NCBI GenBank assembly: GCA_945901125.1
Contig: CAMDKD010000015.1
Location: 1 to 64,000 of the forward strand
Direction: 5' to 3'
DNA length: 64,000 nucleotides
Source of the DNA: Bordetella parapertussis
GTDB taxonomy: Bacteria; Pseudomonadota; Gammaproteobacteria; Burkholderiales; Burkholderiaceae_C
Shown here: positions 42,869 through 50,898 of the stretch, piece after piece
Numbering within the stretch: the first letter of the stretch is position 1
How the letters are laid out: the number at the start of each line of letters is the position of its first letter
Notes under the pieces: model-generated
Told to the model about the DNA's origin: nothing
The model's database searches: none
What the model saw: only the letters and a program-made list of their open reading frames with translations
Made by a program: the position numbers and the translations under genes

Positions 42869-43588
42869 TCAGCGTTTTTCGTATTGGGTCTTGCCGAACA
42901 GCGTTTCAAAGGCTTTTTTGTCGTCTTGCAAAGGCTTGCGCAATTCAGCCAGCACCGCGCAACCGCGAACCACCGCAGGGCGCGCGCCCACCGTGTCGAA
43001 CCATTCTTTCAAACGCGGGTAATCGGCCCAGTCCATGCCCTGGTTTTTCCAGTTACGCAGCCAGGGATAAATGGCCATATCGGCAATGCTGTAGCTGTTG
43101 CCGGCGATGTACTTGCCCAAAGCCAGTTGCTTGTCCATCACGCCGTAAAGCCGCTTGGCTTCGTTGGTGTAACGATCGATGGCGTAAGGGATTTTTTCCG
43201 GCGCGTAGGTGCGGAAATGGTGGTTTTGACCCAGCATGGGGCCAACGCCGCCCATTTGGAACATCAGCCATTGCAACACCTCGAACTTGGCTCTGTCTGT
43301 TTTGGGCAGAAACTTGCCCGTCTTGGCCGCCAGGTACAACAAAATCGCACCCGACTCGAACACGCTGATGGGCTTGCCATCAGGCCCGACCGGGTCAACC
43401 AAAGCCGGTATTTTGTTGTTCGGGCTGATGGTCAAAAACTCGGGCGTGAACTGTTCACCTTGGCCAATGTTGACAGAATGGGCCAGCCAGTCACGACCGA
43501 GCCGGTAGCCGCATTCCTCCAACATGATGTGGACTTTGTGGCCGTTAGGTGTCGGCCAGCTGTAGACGTCGATCATGTGCTTAGCCAT
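42869..43588 (-). CDS. yfcG: Glutathione S-transferase family protein, YfcG-like disulfide reductase
   Basis: This thiol enzyme of the Ure2p/Nu class uses glutathione and reduces disulfides. The 239 residues have a thioredoxin-like domain (1-90: VYSWPTPNGHKVHIMLEE, NNKIPALVD, ESGAILLYLA). The helical domain contains QWLMFQMGGVGPMLGQNHHF, which is characteristic of YfcG/YghU. It is the last gene of the acyl-CoA cluster; its start is 2 bp after the dehydrogenase stop. A link to fatty acid oxidation is positional only. Confidence 0.88.
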   Translation of the reverse strand: MAKHMIDVYSWPTPNGHKVHIMLEECGYRLGRDWLAHSVNIGQGEQFTPEFLTISPNNKIPALVDPVGPDGKPISVFESGAILLYLAAKTGKFLPKTDRAKFEVLQWLMFQMGGVGPMLGQNHHFRTYAPEKIPYAIDRYTNEAKRLYGVMDKQLALGKYIAGNSYSIADMAIYPWLRNWKNQGMDWADYPRLKEWFDTVGARPAVVRGCAVLAELRKPLQDDKKAFETLFGKTQYEKR

Positions 43589-43590
43589 GC

Positions 43591-44853
43591 TCAGCTGCCG
43601 CGCGTGACAGGCATGTCCACTTCCTGCGGCATGGTGGCAATGTGGCGCGCCAGTTCCAGCTTGGCGATGGAATTGCGGTGCACTTCATCCGGGCCGTCAG
43701 CCAGACGCAGCGTGCGCTGGTGGGCGTAGGCGTAGGCCAGCGGGAAATCGTCGCTGACGCCACCGGCACCGTGCGCTTGAATCGCCCAGTCGATGATTTG
43801 CGTGGCCATCACAGGTGCGATCACCTTGATCATGGCGATTTCCGACTTGGCGATTTTGTTGCCGACCGTGTCCATCATGTACGCGGCTTTCAGCGTCAGC
43901 AAGCGGGCCTGCTCAATCATGATGCGCGACTCGGCGATACGCTCGTGCCACACGCCTTGCGATGACAGCACTTTGCCGAAAGCGGTGCGGCTGTTCAAAC
44001 GTTTGCACATGAGTTCGAGTGCGCGCTCGGCGCAGCCTATGGTGCGCATGCAATGGTGAATACGGCCAGGGCCTAAGCGGCCTTGGGCGATTTCAAATCC
44101 GCGACCTTCGCCGAGCAACAAATTGCCCGCCGGCACGCGCACGTTTTTCAGCAGCACTTCCATGTGACCGTGCGGCGCATCGTCGTAACCGAAGACGCTC
44201 AAGGGGCGCAGCACTTCAACACCTGGCGCATTGGCCGGCACGATGATCATGCTTTGCTGTGAATGGCGTGGTGCATCCGGGTCGGTTTTGCCCATGACGA
44301 TGTAGACGGCGCAGCGCGGGTCACCGGCACCTGACGACCACCACTTGCGGCCGTTGATCACGTATTCATTGCCTTCGCGGCGGATGGAACACTGAATATT
44401 GGTGGCGTCAGACGAAGCCACATCCGGCTCGGTCATCAAAAACGCAGAGCGTATGTCGCCGCGCAGCAAAGGCTCTAGCCATTCGTCTTTGAGTTCTTCG
44501 CTGGCATAGCGCTCGAAAGTTTCCATGTTGCCGGTGTCCGGCGCAGAACAGTTGAACACCTCGGCGGCGAAGGGCACGCGTCCCATGATTTCGCACAAAG
44601 GCGCGTACTCAAGATTGCTCAGGCCTTCGGGCGCGCGCTTGCTGTGCGGCAAAAACAGATTCCACAAACCGGCTTTGCGTGCCAGCGGTTTGAGTTCTTC
44701 GACGATTTCGGTAGGAATCCAGGGGTTGCCTTTGGCGCGGTTGGTGGCAATTTCTTTGAAAAATCGTTTTTCGTTCGGGTAAATATGTTCGTCCATGAAG
44801 GCGATCAAGCGCGCCTGCATATTCTTGACCTTGTCGGTGTAATCAAAGTTCAT
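43591..44853 (-). CDS. Acyl-CoA dehydrogenase, ACAD11-type
   Basis: This FAD enzyme introduces the 2,3 double bond in acyl-CoA. The 420 residues show the acyl-CoA dehydrogenase order: N-terminal helical domain, beta domain (FLMTEPDVASSDATNI, YVINGRKWWSSGAGDP) and C-terminal helical domain (GPGRIHHCMRTIGCAERAL; QAHGAGGVSDDFPLAYAYA; RLADGPDEVHRNSIAK). This form is close to ACAD10/ACAD11 dehydrogenase domains. The ATG at 44853 has GGAG eight bases upstream. The upstream gene encodes the kinase-like partner that in animals is fused to it. Confidence 0.93.
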   Translation of the reverse strand: MNFDYTDKVKNMQARLIAFMDEHIYPNEKRFFKEIATNRAKGNPWIPTEIVEELKPLARKAGLWNLFLPHSKRAPEGLSNLEYAPLCEIMGRVPFAAEVFNCSAPDTGNMETFERYASEELKDEWLEPLLRGDIRSAFLMTEPDVASSDATNIQCSIRREGNEYVINGRKWWSSGAGDPRCAVYIVMGKTDPDAPRHSQQSMIIVPANAPGVEVLRPLSVFGYDDAPHGHMEVLLKNVRVPAGNLLLGEGRGFEIAQGRLGPGRIHHCMRTIGCAERALELMCKRLNSRTAFGKVLSSQGVWHERIAESRIMIEQARLLTLKAAYMMDTVGNKIAKSEIAMIKVIAPVMATQIIDWAIQAHGAGGVSDDFPLAYAYAHQRTLRLADGPDEVHRNSIAKLELARHIATMPQEVDMPVTRGS

Positions 44854-44896
44854 GTGGGTCTCCGTTTAGTGTGTGTATGTGATGTGTCAGAAAAAA

Positions 44897-45979
44897 TCAA
44901 TGGCGTTGTGCAAACAGCCAGGCGAGTTCGGCCATGGGGCGCGCGCCTGCACCAGAGGCCTTGGCCTGAGCGCTGGAAGCCGTGCCGTCTTCCACACGTT
45001 TGGCAATGCCTTGCAAAATCGCGGCAATGCGGAACATGTTGTAGGCCAGGTAAAAATTCCAGTCTTTCTTGAGAGCTTCCAGCGTGGTGATGCCGCTGCG
45101 TTTGCAATACAAATCGATGTATTCGTCTTCCAGCGGAATGCCTAAGTCGGCGTGATCAAGCCCGCCTATGCCTCTGAAGCTGCCCGGCGGAATATGCCAG
45201 GACATGCAGTGGTAACTGAAGTCAGCCAGCGGGTGGCCCAGCGTCGACAGTTCCCAGTCCAGCACCGCCAATATGCGCGGCTCGTCGGGGTGAAAAATCA
45301 TATTGTCTAGGCGGAAGTCGCCGTGAACGATGCAGGTGATGTCGGCGCGAGCGCTGTCGGGCATGTGGGCCGGCAGCCAGTCCATCAGCTTGTCCATTTC
45401 TGCGATGGGCTGGGTGACCGAGGCGCGGTACTGCTTGCTCCAGCGACCGATCTGGCGGTCAAAGTAATTGCCCGGTTTACCGAAGTTTTCCAGTCCTTGC
45501 GCTTTGTGGTCAACCGCATGCAAAGCTGCGATGACGCGGTTCATTTCCAGGTAAATCTCGCGGCGTTGTTCGCGCGTCAGACCGGGCAAAGCCTGGTCCC
45601 ACAATACGCGGCCTTGCACAAATTCCATGACGTAAAAAGCCCGGCCTATGACGGATTCGTCGTCGCACAGCACATGCATATGCGCCACCGGCACGCCAGT
45701 GCCTTGCAGACCGCGCATGACGGCGAATTCGCGCTCTATGGCGTGAGCCGAAGGCAGCAGCTTGGCGACAGGCCCGGGCTTGGCGCGCATCACATAGCTT
45801 TTGGACGGCGTGATGAGTTTGTAGGTCGGGTTGGACTGACCGCCTTTGAACATTTCGACTTGCAAGGGGCCGCTGAAGTCTTGCATATTTGCAGACAGCC
45901 AGTTTTCCAGTGCGGGTACATCGAAGCGGTGCGTGTCACTGACTTCACGGGTGCCAACGAAGTTATCAAAATTGCTCAT
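44897..45979 (-). CDS. Phosphotransferase-family (APH-like) protein, ACAD11 N-domain type
   Basis: This aminoglycoside-phosphotransferase-fold protein of 360 residues starts from the ATG at 45979. The catalytic motif is HGDFRLDNMIF (about 213-223), and the metal-binding Asp is in AVLDWELSTLGHP. It corresponds to the N-terminal kinase domain of vertebrate ACAD10/11, which phosphorylates 4-hydroxyacyl-CoA for breakdown of 4-hydroxy acids. Adjacency to the dehydrogenase supports the same role here. It starts 4 bp after the Crp/Fnr gene stop. An antibiotic-resistance role is not suggested. Confidence 0.88.
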   Translation of the reverse strand: MSNFDNFVGTREVSDTHRFDVPALENWLSANMQDFSGPLQVEMFKGGQSNPTYKLITPSKSYVMRAKPGPVAKLLPSAHAIEREFAVMRGLQGTGVPVAHMHVLCDDESVIGRAFYVMEFVQGRVLWDQALPGLTREQRREIYLEMNRVIAALHAVDHKAQGLENFGKPGNYFDRQIGRWSKQYRASVTQPIAEMDKLMDWLPAHMPDSARADITCIVHGDFRLDNMIFHPDEPRILAVLDWELSTLGHPLADFSYHCMSWHIPPGSFRGIGGLDHADLGIPLEDEYIDLYCKRSGITTLEALKKDWNFYLAYNMFRIAAILQGIAKRVEDGTASSAQAKASGAGARPMAELAWLFAQRH

Positions 45980-45983
45980 GGCT

Positions 45984-46700
45984 TTACTCCGCTGCACTGA
46001 TTTTCATCAGCGCTTCCCGGTTGCGAATGACCAGACCACCGGGCTCTATGCGCAAGGCTTCTTCGCGCTCCATGGCCTTGAGTTCCTGGTTGACGCGTTG
46101 GCGGGACGCACCCAGCAACTGCGCCAGCTCCTCTTGCGCCAGATGCAGACCGATGCGAATTTCCTCGCCGTGGTTGAGCGAGGGCACGCCGTAACTGCGC
46201 GCCAGATGCAGCAATTGCTTGGCCAAACGGGCGCGCAGCGGCAAGGTGTTGAGGTCTTCGACCAGACCGAACAACTGCCGTATGCGCCGCGCCTGCAAGC
46301 GCAGCATGGCTTGATAGAACTCGACGTGGGCCGCTAATATGCGTTCGAAATCGTGTCTGGCCACGCACAGAATCGTGGTCTCGCCGTGCGCATACGCATC
46401 GTGGGTGCGGCTGTCGCCGTCCAAAATCGCCACATCGCCGAACCAAATCCCCGGCTCGACATAGGTCAGCGTGATCTGCTTGCCCGACAGCGATGTTGAG
46501 CTGACACGCACCGCGCCCTTGGCGCAGGCAATCCACTCTTCCGGCGTGTCTCCGCGCGCGGTGATCAAGTCGCCGTCTTTGAGTCGTTTGACGTAAGCGC
46601 ATCGGAGTATGTCGTGGCGGAGTGAGGGTGAGAGTGAAGAAAACCAGCGTCCGGCATTGACTGCCTCGCGTTCTTCTATGGTAAGGATTGGCTCGTCCAT
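45984..46700 (-). CDS. Crp/Fnr-family transcriptional regulator
   Basis: This DNA-binding regulator of 238 residues has an N-terminal cyclic-nucleotide-type sensor domain (about 20-140; GDLITARGDTPEEWIACAKGAVRVSS). A long dimer helix follows, then a C-terminal winged helix with recognition segment AQLLGASRQRVNQELKAME. No Fnr-type cysteine cluster is visible, so it is probably not an oxygen sensor. It sits inside the acyl-CoA cluster and likely controls it. The effector is unknown. Confidence 0.88.
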   Translation of the reverse strand: MDEPILTIEEREAVNAGRWFSSLSPSLRHDILRCAYVKRLKDGDLITARGDTPEEWIACAKGAVRVSSTSLSGKQITLTYVEPGIWFGDVAILDGDSRTHDAYAHGETTILCVARHDFERILAAHVEFYQAMLRLQARRIRQLFGLVEDLNTLPLRARLAKQLLHLARSYGVPSLNHGEEIRIGLHLAQEELAQLLGASRQRVNQELKAMEREEALRIEPGGLVIRNREALMKISAAE

Positions 46701-46772
46701 CGTCTGTCTTGTCGGTGACCAGTGGGTTGAAAAATGTCTCCGGCGAGACCGGTGACTGGTGAAAAGCAGTGA

Positions 46773-47555
46773 TCAGGGCTTGTAGTGAGGAGTTTGCTTG
46801 TCCAGAAAAGCTTGTATGCCTATGCCGGCGTTCGGGTGATGCAGGTTCTTCACAAAGTGCTGTTTTTCGAGTTGCAGCTGCGCAAACAGGTCTTGGCCAG
46901 GTGCGGCATTGACCAGTTCTTTGATGCTTGCAAGTGTATTGGGTGCGCGTTGGTTCAGCCGCTCGGCCAATGCCAAGGCGCTTGCCAGGGCCTGGCCGGG
47001 CTCGGTGATTTCGTTGGCAAGACCGTGTTCGAACAGTTGCTCGGCGGGGACTTTTTCGCCAAGCATCAGCCAGCGATTGACCAGTGAGCGGGGCAGGGCG
47101 CGGGCCAATAGCCAGCTGCCGCCGCCGTCAGGTGACAAGGCGACGCTGCTGTAAGCCATGACAAACACGCTGTTGGAGGCGGCCACCAGAAAGTCGCATG
47201 CCAGTGCCAATGAAAACCCCGCGCCCGCAGCTGCGCCTTCGACCGCGGCCAGCACAGGCTTGGGAAAGGTGGCTATGGTCTCCAGCCAGGCGTGCAAGCC
47301 GTCTATGCTTTGGGCTTGGTGTTCAGGCGGCAGGCTGCGGTTATGCAGCAAGCGGTTCAGGTTGCCGCCAGCGCTGAAATGCGCGCCTTCGCCGGTGATG
47401 ATGACGCTGCGCACATCGGTATTGCTTTCGGCCGCATTCAAAGCCTCTATTCCCGCCGTATACATCTCCGGGCCCAGCGCGTTTCGGTACTCCGGGTTGG
47501 AGAGGCTGAGGACCAGTGTCTGGCCGACGCTGTGGCTTTTGAGTTGTGCGGTCAT
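46773..47555 (-). CDS. Enoyl-CoA hydratase
   Basis: This crotonase-fold enzyme of 260 residues hydrates 2-enoyl-CoA. Oxyanion-hole segments are GEGAHFSAGGNLNRLL and VEGAAAGAGFSLALACD, followed by SPDGGGSWLLARAL in place of the usual catalytic Glu segment. A second Glu is not obvious, so isomerase or unusual hydratase activity is possible. It starts 3 bp after the stop of the 3-hydroxyacyl-CoA dehydrogenase, so the pair carries out consecutive beta-oxidation steps. Confidence 0.87.
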   Translation of the reverse strand: MTAQLKSHSVGQTLVLSLSNPEYRNALGPEMYTAGIEALNAAESNTDVRSVIITGEGAHFSAGGNLNRLLHNRSLPPEHQAQSIDGLHAWLETIATFPKPVLAAVEGAAAGAGFSLALACDFLVAASNSVFVMAYSSVALSPDGGGSWLLARALPRSLVNRWLMLGEKVPAEQLFEHGLANEITEPGQALASALALAERLNQRAPNTLASIKELVNAAPGQDLFAQLQLEKQHFVKNLHHPNAGIGIQAFLDKQTPHYKP

Positions 47556-47558
47556 GGT

Positions 47559-49079
47559 TCAGGTGCCGGTGTGAGTGAGGCTCAAACCCAGAGCGCCGCG
47601 ACGGCGCAGCCAGGGACTGGGGCGGTAACGCGGGTCGCCGTACACGGTTTGCATATTGAACAATACCTCGAGCAGGCTGTCGGCACCGAGTGAGTCGCCC
47701 AGCGCCAACGGGCCTTTGGGGTAGCCCAGCCCCAATGTCACCGCAGTGTCAAGGTCAGCTGGTGAACAAATGCCTTGCTGGCAGATATCGCTGGCGATGT
47801 TGACGATTTGCGCCACGACGCGCTGGGTGACAAAGCCGCCGCTGTCTTGGATGACGCTGACCGGCTTGCCGTCTTTGGCAAACAAGGCATGCGCGGCGTC
47901 GCGCATATCGTGGCGAGTGGCCGGGTTGGTGGCCAGCACCCGGCGGCGGGTGGCTGCGTCCGGCATCAACAAGTCTATGCCCAGCGTGCGCGCCGGGTCT
48001 AGGCGCTCGACGATGGCGCAGGTAGTGACATCAAAACCCAAGGGAGCGACCAGACACAGCGCTTGGTTGGACGGGGCGTTACCGGTTTCTATTTGAGCGC
48101 CCAGATCTTTGAGAAGTTGAAACAGCTCGGGGCGACGTGCTGCGCGGGAAGAGACCCACACCGGCGGCAGTTCATTCACAGTTGGCGTTGGCGGTTCTGC
48201 GGGGACCTGGGCTTTGCCGTCTGTATAGGTATAAAAACCTTGCGCGGTTTTGCGACCCAGCCAGCCACCGGCCAAACGTTGCGCCGTGATGACCGAGGGG
48301 CGGTAGCGGGGTTCCTCGAAATACTGGTGGTAAATCGATTCCATCACCGGATGCGACACATCCAGCGCGGTCAAGTCCATGAGCTCGAATGGGCCGAGTT
48401 TGAAGCCGACCTGGTCTTTGAGAATCCGGTCTATGGTGGCGAAATCAGAAATGCTCTCTGTGACGATACGCAAGCTTTCCGTGCCGTAAGCGCGACCGGC
48501 ATGGTTGACGATAAAGCCGGGCGTGTCCTGCGCCCGCACGGACTGGTGTCCCATGGCTTTGACGAAATCACTTAGGCGTTGGCAGACCGCTTCACTGGTG
48601 GCCAGACCGGGGATGACTTCAACCACTTTCATCAAAGGAACGGGATTGAAAAAATGCAAACCGGCAAAACGGCCAGGGTGCTTCATGCCGGCCGCCAGCG
48701 CGGTGATGGACAACGAAGAGGTATTGCTGGCAATCACCGCTTCGGCGCTCAAGAGTTTTTCGAGCTCGGCAAACAAGGATTGTTTGACGCCGGTGTTTTC
48801 TACAACCGCTTCAATGACCAGATCAGATTTGGCCAACTCACTCAAATTGCTTGCGGCTGAAAGGCGTTGCTGCAAGCTGTCAAGTTCAGCCGCGCTTAAC
48901 CTGCCTTTGTCCAGCATTTTTTGCCATTGGGCGCGGATGGAGGCACAGGCTTTGTCAGCGGCACCAGCGGCGACATCGTGCACAAGTACAGCGGCACCCG
49001 CTTGAGCGGCCATTTGAGCAATGCCCTGGCCCATGGCACCTGCGCCCACCACGGCGACTTGTTGAAAGTGTTTATTCAT
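47559..49079 (-). CDS. paaH: 3-hydroxyacyl-CoA dehydrogenase, PaaH type
   Basis: This NAD-dependent enzyme oxidises 3-hydroxyacyl-CoA. The 506 residues contain the Rossmann motif VVGAGAMGQGIAQ (8-20), the catalytic His in HFFNPVPLMKVVEV (about 143), and two C-terminal dimer domains (GFIVNHAGRAYGTESL and GFVTQRVVAQIVN). The two-domain length is typical of PaaH/PaaC of phenylacetate degradation, though no other paa gene is present. It is the first gene of the minus-strand cluster. The divergent promoter region of 91 bp is shared with the GST gene. Confidence 0.92.
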   Translation of the reverse strand: MNKHFQQVAVVGAGAMGQGIAQMAAQAGAAVLVHDVAAGAADKACASIRAQWQKMLDKGRLSAAELDSLQQRLSAASNLSELAKSDLVIEAVVENTGVKQSLFAELEKLLSAEAVIASNTSSLSITALAAGMKHPGRFAGLHFFNPVPLMKVVEVIPGLATSEAVCQRLSDFVKAMGHQSVRAQDTPGFIVNHAGRAYGTESLRIVTESISDFATIDRILKDQVGFKLGPFELMDLTALDVSHPVMESIYHQYFEEPRYRPSVITAQRLAGGWLGRKTAQGFYTYTDGKAQVPAEPPTPTVNELPPVWVSSRAARRPELFQLLKDLGAQIETGNAPSNQALCLVAPLGFDVTTCAIVERLDPARTLGIDLLMPDAATRRRVLATNPATRHDMRDAAHALFAKDGKPVSVIQDSGGFVTQRVVAQIVNIASDICQQGICSPADLDTAVTLGLGYPKGPLALGDSLGADSLLEVLFNMQTVYGDPRYRPSPWLRRRGALGLSLTHTGT

Positions 49080-49170
49080 ATTGAAGAATTATGGCCGACA
49101 TCGCCACAGTCTCAGTGGTGACAAAGTGCTGCAAAATGCTAGGCGTAAATATCAATATGGAGATACACCA

Positions 49171-49833
49171 ATGGCACTCAAACTTTGCGGTTTTGCGCTC
49201 AGCAATTACTACAACAAACTCAAATGGCAACTGATGGAAAAACAGGTGGCTTTTGAGGAAGAGTTGGTGTGGACAGGTAACACCAACCCCAAACTGATTG
49301 ACCGTTCACCTATGGGCAAGGTGCCTTTTCTGGAGACTGAGCACGGATGTGTGTCAGAGTCCATGGCCTGTGCTGAATACATAGAACAGCAATACCCGGC
49401 GCATCCTTTGATGCCTGCCGACCCGTTTGCCTCCGCCAAGGTGAGAGAACTGATTGTTTACCTGGAGTTGCATATCGAACTGGTGGTGCGCGAACTTTAC
49501 AGCCAGGCTTTTTTCGGTGGTCAGGTAAGCGACGCCGTCAAGGACAAGGTTCGCAAACAACTGGCGCGCAACCTGCCTGCTTTTGCCAAGTTGGCGAAGT
49601 TCTCGCCCTTTTTGGCCGGGGATACGTTCACACTGGCTGACTGTGCAGCGGCGTTTCACCTGCCTATCGTGGCTTCAGCCTGCAAACTGGTGTTGGAAGA
49701 GGACTTGTTTGCGAACATTCCTATCAAAGCCTATACACAGCAATTTGCAGACAACCCGCACATGCAGAAAATTCAGGCGGAGCGCAAAGCCAATGGCGAA
49801 TTGAGGGCGGCTTTGCGAGCTGCCAAAACATAA
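49171..49833 (+). CDS. Glutathione S-transferase family protein
   Basis: This two-domain GST of 220 residues starts from the ATG at 49171, which has GGAG eight bases upstream. The N-terminal thioredoxin fold (LCGFALSNYYNKLKWQLMEK, RSPMGKVPFLETE, ESMACAEYIEQQYP) binds glutathione through the usual cis-Pro and ES pair. The helical C-terminal domain contains the N-capping segment FTLADCAAAFHLP. The class and substrate are unknown. It is divergent from paaH. Confidence 0.88.
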   Translation: MALKLCGFALSNYYNKLKWQLMEKQVAFEEELVWTGNTNPKLIDRSPMGKVPFLETEHGCVSESMACAEYIEQQYPAHPLMPADPFASAKVRELIVYLELHIELVVRELYSQAFFGGQVSDAVKDKVRKQLARNLPAFAKLAKFSPFLAGDTFTLADCAAAFHLPIVASACKLVLEEDLFANIPIKAYTQQFADNPHMQKIQAERKANGELRAALRAAKT

Positions 49834-49836
49834 AAC

Positions 49837-50109
49837 TCAGTTCGGGTAGATCTGGCGCTGGTTGTCCAGGTCTATCAACCGGTCTAGCTCGGCGCAGACA
49901 TCAGCCATGCGGCCCGAGATGACCATGCGACCGGCGGTATGCAAAGGCGGGCGATGCTCTTCTGCGATATGGACCACCCGCAAAGGACGGTCTGACATGC
50001 AGCGTGATGACTGGGAAGGCGTTTGCACGCGTTTGTTTTGCAACAGTGAACGAACAGCGGAATCGACGCGCTGAAAAATCTGCTGGCTGCTCCAAAGGGC
50101 GAGTGACAT
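49837..50109 (-). CDS. Uncharacterised 90-residue protein in the lexA operon
   Basis: I do not recognise this protein. It is soluble, basic in the first half and acidic at the end (AELDRLIDLDNQ), with no signal or membrane segment. The ATG at 50109 has AGGAG about seven bases upstream. It starts 15 bp after the lexA stop on the same strand, so it should be induced in the SOS response. In pseudomonads the second gene of the lexA operon is sulA, a cell-division inhibitor. I see no clear SulA similarity here, so an SOS role is only positional. Confidence 0.7.
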   Translation of the reverse strand: MSLALWSSQQIFQRVDSAVRSLLQNKRVQTPSQSSRCMSDRPLRVVHIAEEHRPPLHTAGRMVISGRMADVCAELDRLIDLDNQRQIYPN

Positions 50110-50124
50110 GGTGATCTCCTGGGG

Positions 50125-50790
50125 TTAGAACTGGTTGCGGATCAGGCCGACGGCCAGACCTTCAATTTCAAAAATATCGCCTTCTTGCACCCGGATAGGC
50201 GAGAAGTCGGGGTTTTCAGGCAATAAGCTGATGCCTTGCGTGGTTTTATGAAAGCGTTTGACGGTGACTTCTTCGCCTACGCGGGCCACCACGATTTGAC
50301 CGTTGCGGGCTTCGCGGGTGGTTTTGACCGCCAGCAAGTCGCCGTCCATGATGCCTATGTCGCGCATGGACAGGCCTTTGACTTTGAGCAGGTAATCGGG
50401 CTGCTGGGAAAACAGCGACGCTTCGACGTTGTAAGTTTGTTCAATATGCTCTTGCGCCAGTATGGGCGAACCGGCAGCCACGCGCCCGACCAGCGGCAGA
50501 CACAGTTGTGCCAGGGCTTGCAGCGGCAGCTGGAACTGTTTGACCGTGCTGTTGGTGAAAGAGTCTGTGGCCGCATTTTTCAGACGTATGCCACGGGAAG
50601 TGCCGCTGACCAGTTGTATGACGCCTTTGCGGGCCAGGGCTTGCAAATGCTCTTCGGCGGCGTTGGCGGATTTGAATCCGAGTTCTGCCGCGATTTCTGC
50701 GCGTGTGGGCGGGGCCCCCGTGTTGTGCACGGCGGTTTGTATCAGTTCCAGGATTTGCTGCTGACGGGCCGTGAGCTTGATTGTTTCCAT
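50125..50790 (-). CDS. lexA: SOS repressor LexA
   Basis: LexA represses DNA-damage genes and cleaves itself when RecA is activated. The ATG at 50790 (AGGAG upstream) gives 221 residues. The winged-helix DNA-binding domain is at 1-70, with recognition part SANAAEEHLQALARKG. The self-cleavage site is A106-G107 in VAAGSP. The catalytic Ser141 (KGLSMRD) and Lys156 (AVKTT) form the dyad. Two SOS boxes lie 55-91 bp upstream of its ATG, so it is autoregulated. Confidence 0.97.
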   Translation of the reverse strand: METIKLTARQQQILELIQTAVHNTGAPPTRAEIAAELGFKSANAAEEHLQALARKGVIQLVSGTSRGIRLKNAATDSFTNSTVKQFQLPLQALAQLCLPLVGRVAAGSPILAQEHIEQTYNVEASLFSQQPDYLLKVKGLSMRDIGIMDGDLLAVKTTREARNGQIVVARVGEEVTVKRFHKTTQGISLLPENPDFSPIRVQEGDIFEIEGLAVGLIRNQF

Positions 50791-50842
50791 GGGGCTCCTG
50801 CACAATAGGTTGGTTGAAAAAGTTGTCCGCTTCGTTTTGGAT

Positions 50843-50862
50843 AACTGTTTGTATATCCAGTA
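50843..50862. promoter_or_regulatory. SOS box 1 (LexA operator)
   Basis: CTG-N10-CAG core at 50845-50860 with flanking AA and TA. It matches 16 of 20 positions of the E. coli consensus. It lies between lexA and the divergent asparaginase gene. Confidence 0.85.
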
Positions 50863-50881
50863 ACTGTATTTTTAACCAGTT
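50862..50881. promoter_or_regulatory. SOS box 2 (LexA operator)
   Basis: A second CTG-N10-CAG core at 50864-50879, three bases after the first core. It matches 14 of 20 consensus positions. It lies only 17 bp before the asparaginase ATG. Confidence 0.72.
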
Positions 50882-50898
50882 TTCAAGGTTTGGCAAGC

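Noticed and set aside
44897..45979. Aminoglycoside resistance gene
   Set aside because: The kinase fold is shared, but length, motifs and the neighbouring dehydrogenase fit the ACAD11-type metabolic kinase.
47559..49079. Phenylacetate degradation cluster
   Set aside because: The PaaH-type dehydrogenase and hydratase are present but no paaK, paaABCDE or paaZ genes are adjacent, so general acyl-CoA oxidation is the safer reading.
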